Shown: piece by piece, positions 6,127 through 9,605 of the stretch
Layout: every line of letters begins with the position of its first letter
Position numbering within the stretch: the stretch's first letter is position 1
From: JACNKV01 sp964388155
GTDB taxonomy: Bacteria; Fidelibacterota; Marinisomatia; Marinisomatales; JACNKV01
DNA length: 9,605 bases
Direction of reading: 5' to 3'
Assembly (NCBI GenBank): GCA_964388155.1
Contig: CAYLYH010000053.1
Location: 1-9,605 of the forward strand
Notes under the pieces: generated by a model
The model's database searches: none
What the model was told of the DNA's origin: nothing
Seen by the model: the letters and a program-made list of their open reading frames with translations, nothing else
Program-made: the position numbers and the translations under genes

Positions 6127-7272
6127 ATGACAATTTTACCGGCAAAGAGAGTTCCGCTGGTTGGAGAGTATTATTTCTCAAAAAAACTGCAAGAAATAGA
6201 TAAAATGGGATTTCCACCCGTGCTCAATTTGGGACTTGGAAACCCGGATATTCCTCCGTCCATATCGGTGACGGAAACGTTATCGAACGCCGTTAGCCGG
6301 GCCAAAAATCATGGATATCAGAATTACAGAAGTTCAATGGAACTTCGTACAGTGATCGCGAATTGGTACCAAACGCATTATGATGTGCCCTTGCAACCTG
6401 TGGATGAGGTACTTCCGCTGGGAGGCTCAAAAGAGGGCATCGTTTATATCTCACTGGCATTTTTAAATCCCGGGGACGAAGTGCTCGTCCCCGACCCCGG
6501 CTATCCGACCTATACATCTGCAGCCTATCTTGCAGGTGCGAGTCCAAAAACGTATGATTTGACAGAAAAAAATGGTTGGTTTCCTGATTTTGATAAAATA
6601 GTTTCCAACGGATTGGAGAATGTGAAAATTATGTGGGTTAACTATCCGCATATGCCAACCGGAGCAAGAGGTGATAAGAATCTTTTTAATGAACTGATCG
6701 CGTTTGGGAAAACGCATGAGATTCTTATTTGTCATGATAATCCATACAGTTTTATTTTGAATGAGCACCCGAAAAGCATTTTTTCTATTCCCGGGGCAAA
6801 GGAGACGTCTTTGGAATTAAACTCTCTCAGTAAAACGTATAATATGGCAGGGTGGCGAGTCGGAATGGTTTTAGGGAAATCCGAATTTATTCAACCGGTA
6901 TTAGAGGTAAAAAGTAATGTTGACTCCGGGCTTTTCCTTCCAATTCAAAAGGCTGCTATCGAAGCCCTGAACAGTCCGACGCATTGGATGAAAAGTCTTG
7001 GGCAGGAATACACAATACGTAAACAAATCGTCCACAAAATATTGGATAAATTAGGTTGTCGATACAGACCAGATCAATCAGGGTTATTTGTTTGGGCAAA
7101 GGTTCCTAAAGAGTATGAAGACGGTGATCATTTTTCTGACTGGCTGTTAGAGAAACACCATGTTTTTGTCACTCCGGGTTCAGTATTTGGAAAAAACGGA
7201 GAAGGCTTTGTAAGAGTTTCTTTGTGTGCAAATCAAGAAATATTGCATCAAGTGAAAGAGCGGCTTGCATGA
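6127..7272 (+). CDS. PLP-dependent class I/II aminotransferase, probably aromatic
   Basis: This 381-residue fold-type I aminotransferase most likely transaminates phenylpyruvate and 4-hydroxyphenylpyruvate, or prephenate to arogenate; the role is inferred from the operon. Visible elements are LGLGNPDIPP (35-44), YQNYRSSMELR (64-74), the phosphate-loop region GGSKEGI (99-105), PDPGYPTY (122-129), CHDNPYSFI (D204 for the pyridine nitrogen, Y207 for O3'), the Schiff-base lysine K236 in SLSKTYNMAGWR with R244, and FVRVSL (R363, carboxylate binding). The usual NPTG motif reads M176-PTG, so the conserved Asn that contacts the PLP O3' is replaced by Met. Overall it resembles the LL-diaminopimelate/aspartate aminotransferase group, so a wider substrate range is possible. 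It starts one base after aroA and shares ATGA with aroE. Confidence 0.87.
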   Translation: MTILPAKRVPLVGEYYFSKKLQEIDKMGFPPVLNLGLGNPDIPPSISVTETLSNAVSRAKNHGYQNYRSSMELRTVIANWYQTHYDVPLQPVDEVLPLGGSKEGIVYISLAFLNPGDEVLVPDPGYPTYTSAAYLAGASPKTYDLTEKNGWFPDFDKIVSNGLENVKIMWVNYPHMPTGARGDKNLFNELIAFGKTHEILICHDNPYSFILNEHPKSIFSIPGAKETSLELNSLSKTYNMAGWRVGMVLGKSEFIQPVLEVKSNVDSGLFLPIQKAAIEALNSPTHWMKSLGQEYTIRKQIVHKILDKLGCRYRPDQSGLFVWAKVPKEYEDGDHFSDWLLEKHHVFVTPGSVFGKNGEGFVRVSLCANQEILHQVKERLA

Positions 7273-8099
7273 AACATTTTGCGGTTATCGGAAATCCAAT
7301 TGCTCACAGCCTGAGCCCGGCGCTTTATGCAAAAGTATTTCGCGATATCGGACTAAACGCAGACCACAAGGCACTTCGAGTTCGTTCTGATGAATTACCA
7401 ACAATTCCGGCAAAACTGCGAGGCGGAGAGATTGACGGATTAAACGTAACGATTCCGCATAAACAAGCGATAATCCCGTTTTTAGATGAGATAGATGAGT
7501 ATGCTAAAGCCATTGGTGCTGTGAATTGCATCAGTACAAAGAATGGAAAACTGAAAGGCTACAATACAGATTGGATTGGTTTTATACAGTCGTTGAAGCA
7601 ATTAAATATTAATATTTCTAACCGACCTTTTGTCGTCGTTGGTGCAGGAGGTGCTGCCCGTGCGCTGGTGTACGGATTGGCTCAAGAAAAAGCAAAGAGT
7701 ATTTTTATCATCAACCGAACTGAAACGAAGGCGATATCATTAAAAAACAGATTTGTTGATACTAATATTCAAGTGGCACAATGGGAAAATATTCCGAAAG
7801 ATATTTTGAATTCTGCCATCATTGTAAATGGGACTTCAGCTGGAATGTCACCAAATATAGATAAATGTCCGGTTCCGAAAGAGTATGTAAAATCAGGTCA
7901 GATTGCAGTGGATATCATCTATTCTCCATTGTGGACACAATTTCGTAAATTGTACAATGAAATTGGAGCGGAATCTATTTCGGGGATGTCCATGTTAGTA
8001 TTACAAGGATTAGCTGCTATGGATATTTGGTTCAATGAATCGTTATCGGAGCAGGTAAACATTATTGATTTAATACACTATCTTGAGAAAAAACTATGA
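7269..8099 (+). CDS. aroE: Shikimate dehydrogenase (NADP+)
   Basis: The enzyme reduces 3-dehydroshikimate to shikimate with NADPH. It has 276 residues, the normal family length. The substrate site shows HSLSP (S14, S16), NVTIPHK (catalytic K65), GAVNC (N86) and YNTDW (D101, partner of K65). The cofactor domain shows VVGAGGAARA (123-132), INRTETKA (the NRT motif typical of NADP+ preference), and later NGTSAGM and DIIYSPLWT. GMSMLVLQGLAAMDIWF near the C-terminus contains the conserved Gln of the substrate site. The ATG at 7269 was chosen because it overlaps the aminotransferase stop as ATGA and starts directly at the first beta strand; an upstream in-frame start at 7224 would add 15 unconserved residues. 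It overlaps aroC in the same ATGA fashion. Confidence 0.96.
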   Translation: MKHFAVIGNPIAHSLSPALYAKVFRDIGLNADHKALRVRSDELPTIPAKLRGGEIDGLNVTIPHKQAIIPFLDEIDEYAKAIGAVNCISTKNGKLKGYNTDWIGFIQSLKQLNINISNRPFVVVGAGGAARALVYGLAQEKAKSIFIINRTETKAISLKNRFVDTNIQVAQWENIPKDILNSAIIVNGTSAGMSPNIDKCPVPKEYVKSGQIAVDIIYSPLWTQFRKLYNEIGAESISGMSMLVLQGLAAMDIWFNESLSEQVNIIDLIHYLEKKL

Positions 8100-9247
8100 T
8101 GAATAAAATTCGATTTCTTACAGCCGGAGAATCTCACGGCAAAGGACTTGTGGGAATCATCGAAGGACTGCCGGCCGGGCTTGAAATTTCTGAGGAAATT
8201 ATTGCAGCGGATCTTTCGCGTCGTCAAATGGGGTTTGGACGAGGAAACCGAATGAAAATTGAACAGGATCACGCAGAAATCATATCCGGAGTTCGGTTTG
8301 GAAAAACCTTGGGGTCGCCTATTGGACTTTTTATCCAAAATAAAGATTGGGAAAACTGGAAAGAAAGGATGTCGGTTGATGAACCGACAAACCCCCAGAA
8401 GAAAGTGACGATTCCGCGTCCGGGGCATGCGGACCTTGCCGGCGTCCAAAAATTCGGATTTACCGATATTCGCAATGTGTTGGAACGATCTTCCGCTCGT
8501 GAAACGGCAATGCGGGTTGCCATTGGCGCCATCTGCCGAAAACTGCTGAAGGATGTTGGGATTGAAATTGGAAGCCGTGTGGTACAGATTCACACTATCA
8601 AGGATGAAACGCCTGTTCAAAAAACAATAACATCGAAAGAAATCAATCGTCTTGCAGATCAATCTCCCGTTCGATGTGTTAACGCTGAGGCAGAACGCCA
8701 GATGATTGAAACAATTCAGAATGCAATGAACGACGGAGACTCTGTCGGGGGTATATTTGAAGTTATTGCCACAGGCGTTCCCGTTGGATTAGGATCGTAC
8801 ACGCATTGGGATCGGAAACTTCATGCGCGTTTGTCTGAAGCAATTATGTCGATCAATGCTATCAAAGGTGTTGAATTTGGTGGCGGGTTTACGTTAGCTT
8901 CAAAACGCGGAAGTGAAGTCCATGATGAAATTGGATTTGAAAACGGACATTATATTCGATATTCCAATAACTCCGGCGGAATTGAAGGTGGAATGAGCAA
9001 TGGTGAACCGATTGTCCTGCGTGCCGTGATGAAGCCGATTCCAACACTCACAAAACCGTTAAAATCAGTAGATATTATCACAAAAGAACCAAAACCGGCG
9101 CATAAAGAGCGTACGGATTCTTGTGCTGTCCCGGCAGCGTCTATCGTCGGGGAGGCAATGGTGTGTATCGTTTTGGCAGATACATTACTGGATATGACCG
9201 GTGGGGATACGATTGGACAGGTGCTTAAGCACCTGCAACTGCAATGA
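8096..9247 (+). CDS. aroC: Chorismate synthase
   Basis: The enzyme converts EPSP to chorismate using reduced FMN, the last common step before the aromatic amino acids diverge. It has 383 residues, in the range of the longer bacterial and fungal forms. The family signatures are complete: TAGESHG (His14), SRRQMGFGRGNRM (41-53), PRPGHADL (His111), LERSSARETAMRVA (129-142), NSGGIEGGMSNGEPI in the C-terminal half, and ERTDSCAVPA (338-347, with catalytic D341). ATG at 8096 forms an ATGA overlap with the aroE stop; a second ATG directly after it (8099) is equally possible and changes one residue. It is the last gene of the run: 49 bp later a convergent minus-strand frame ends. No intrinsic terminator with a T-run follows. 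Confidence 0.97.
   Translation: MMNKIRFLTAGESHGKGLVGIIEGLPAGLEISEEIIAADLSRRQMGFGRGNRMKIEQDHAEIISGVRFGKTLGSPIGLFIQNKDWENWKERMSVDEPTNPQKKVTIPRPGHADLAGVQKFGFTDIRNVLERSSARETAMRVAIGAICRKLLKDVGIEIGSRVVQIHTIKDETPVQKTITSKEINRLADQSPVRCVNAEAERQMIETIQNAMNDGDSVGGIFEVIATGVPVGLGSYTHWDRKLHARLSEAIMSINAIKGVEFGGGFTLASKRGSEVHDEIGFENGHYIRYSNNSGGIEGGMSNGEPIVLRAVMKPIPTLTKPLKSVDIITKEPKPAHKERTDSCAVPAASIVGEAMVCIVLADTLLDMTGGDTIGQVLKHLQLQ
9218..9235. repeat. 18-bp perfect palindrome at the end of aroC
   Basis: CAGGTGCTTAAGCACCTG reads the same on both strands and lies within the last codons of aroC, ending 12 bp before the end of its stop codon. In RNA it can form a 7-bp stem with a TTAA loop. There is no following T-run, so it is not a standard intrinsic terminator. 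It could be a 3'-end stabilising hairpin, a protein-binding site or chance. Confidence 0.4.
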
Positions 9248-9296
9248 TACGTTCAGAATCCTATTAACGATTTAAACCATCATTCCATCATATTTT

Positions 9297-9605
9297 TCAT
9301 GAGAGAGTCGGGAGAATGATTCTTTTTACCCCATTCAGGATGTTTTTTAAAGAATCCTTTATTTGTTCCCATGATTTTTCATCGATTAGGTATGGCTCAG
9401 CTCTTATATTAAAAAATCTTTTTTCCAGTTTTCTGTTAATAGAAGTTACGCATGAAAAAAGAGTTTTATATGGGAGAACATCTCGCATTTCACATAGTGG
9501 TTCAGCTACCATTTTGCATAAAGCGGCTACCTCTTCAGGTAATTTCATTTTATTATTTAGGGTCATGACTAGTTTAGCGGTGTATTTCGAAAGATTTCGA
9601 GTAAT
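9297..9605 (-). CDS. C-terminal part of an unidentified protein (partial at right edge)
   Basis: The minus-strand frame ending at TGA (9297-9299) contains an ATG at 9566, but no stop codon occurs between that ATG and the window edge, so the frame is open for 102 residues and the gene may begin outside the window. No ribosome binding site precedes the internal ATG, which supports a longer protein. The visible part is rich in Lys, Glu and Leu and looks mostly helical: LPEEVAALCKMVAEPLCEM, then SINRKLEKRFF, then SWEQIKDSLKNILNGVKRI. Three Cys residues occur with no metal-binding spacing. I recognise no family. It is convergent with aroC and, on base composition alone, slightly more A+T-rich than the aromatic genes. 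Confidence 0.55.
   Translation of the reverse strand: MTRNLSKYTAKLVMTLNNKMKLPEEVAALCKMVAEPLCEMRDVLPYKTLFSCVTSINRKLEKRFFNIRAEPYLIDEKSWEQIKDSLKNILNGVKRIILPTLS

Noticed and set aside
6471..6493. Strong 9-bp inverted repeat with a 5-nt loop inside the aminotransferase gene (CGGGGACGA / TCGTCCCCG)
   Set aside because: It encodes the well-conserved PGDEVLVPDP segment with ordinary codons, has no T-run, and one or so such repeats is expected by chance in a window this size.
7604..7617. 14-bp A+T-only palindrome in aroE
   Set aside because: Low-complexity sequence in a variable linker of the protein; not unusual in A+T-rich DNA.
8078..8662. 194-codon open frame on the minus strand opposite aroC
   Set aside because: Antisense to highly conserved chorismate synthase sequence, with composition typical of a shadow frame.

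Overview
This window is dominated by one long plus-strand operon for aromatic amino acid synthesis. From about 1.1 kb to 9.2 kb it runs: HAD-family hydrolase, AroQ-class chorismate mutase, a 178-bp gap that looks like a transcription attenuator, a short prephenate dehydratase, a prephenate/arogenate dehydrogenase, a class II (plant/mycobacterial-type) DAHP synthase, EPSP synthase, a PLP-dependent aminotransferase, shikimate dehydrogenase and chorismate synthase. From prephenate dehydratase onward the genes are separated by at most 5 bp or overlap, and two junctions are ATGA stop/start overlaps, so they are almost certainly one translationally coupled transcript. Together they cover entry into the pathway (DAHP synthase), three later steps to chorismate (AroE, AroA, AroC), and the Phe/Tyr branch with its transaminase. 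Dehydroquinate synthase, dehydroquinate dehydratase and shikimate kinase are absent and must be encoded elsewhere.

The most interesting element is the gap before the prephenate dehydratase gene. It holds a 19-codon leader ORF with Tyr-Tyr-Tyr-Phe-Arg-Tyr at codons 5-10. A 9-nt segment inside that ORF (2133-2141) is perfectly complementary to 2180-2188. The latter overlaps the 5' arm of a strong intrinsic terminator (9-bp stem, 3-nt loop, six Ts). This is the logic of ribosome-mediated attenuation: a ribosome stalled at the Tyr/Phe codons leaves the antiterminator free, while a ribosome that reaches the leader stop codon covers it and the terminator forms. The first enzyme behind this switch, prephenate dehydratase, lacks the usual C-terminal ACT (Phe-sensing) domain, which fits control at transcription rather than by feedback on the enzyme.

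The left flank holds the end of an unidentified plus-strand gene (to 73), then a convergent minus-strand pair: a small two-helix membrane protein translationally coupled to an upstream Nudix hydrolase of the CoA-pyrophosphatase type. The Nudix gene is divergent from the aromatic operon across a region of about 0.1 kb. The right flank holds a minus-strand reading frame that stays open through the window edge and is unrecognised.

The organism is a bacterium of moderate to low GC. The class II DAHP synthase, the separate chorismate mutase, dehydratase and dehydrogenase genes, and a PHMPTG-type aminotransferase would suit a member of the Bacteroidota/Marinimicrobia (FCB) side of the tree, but this is a weak inference with no marker gene behind it. 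No mobile element, tRNA, rRNA or CRISPR array was seen.
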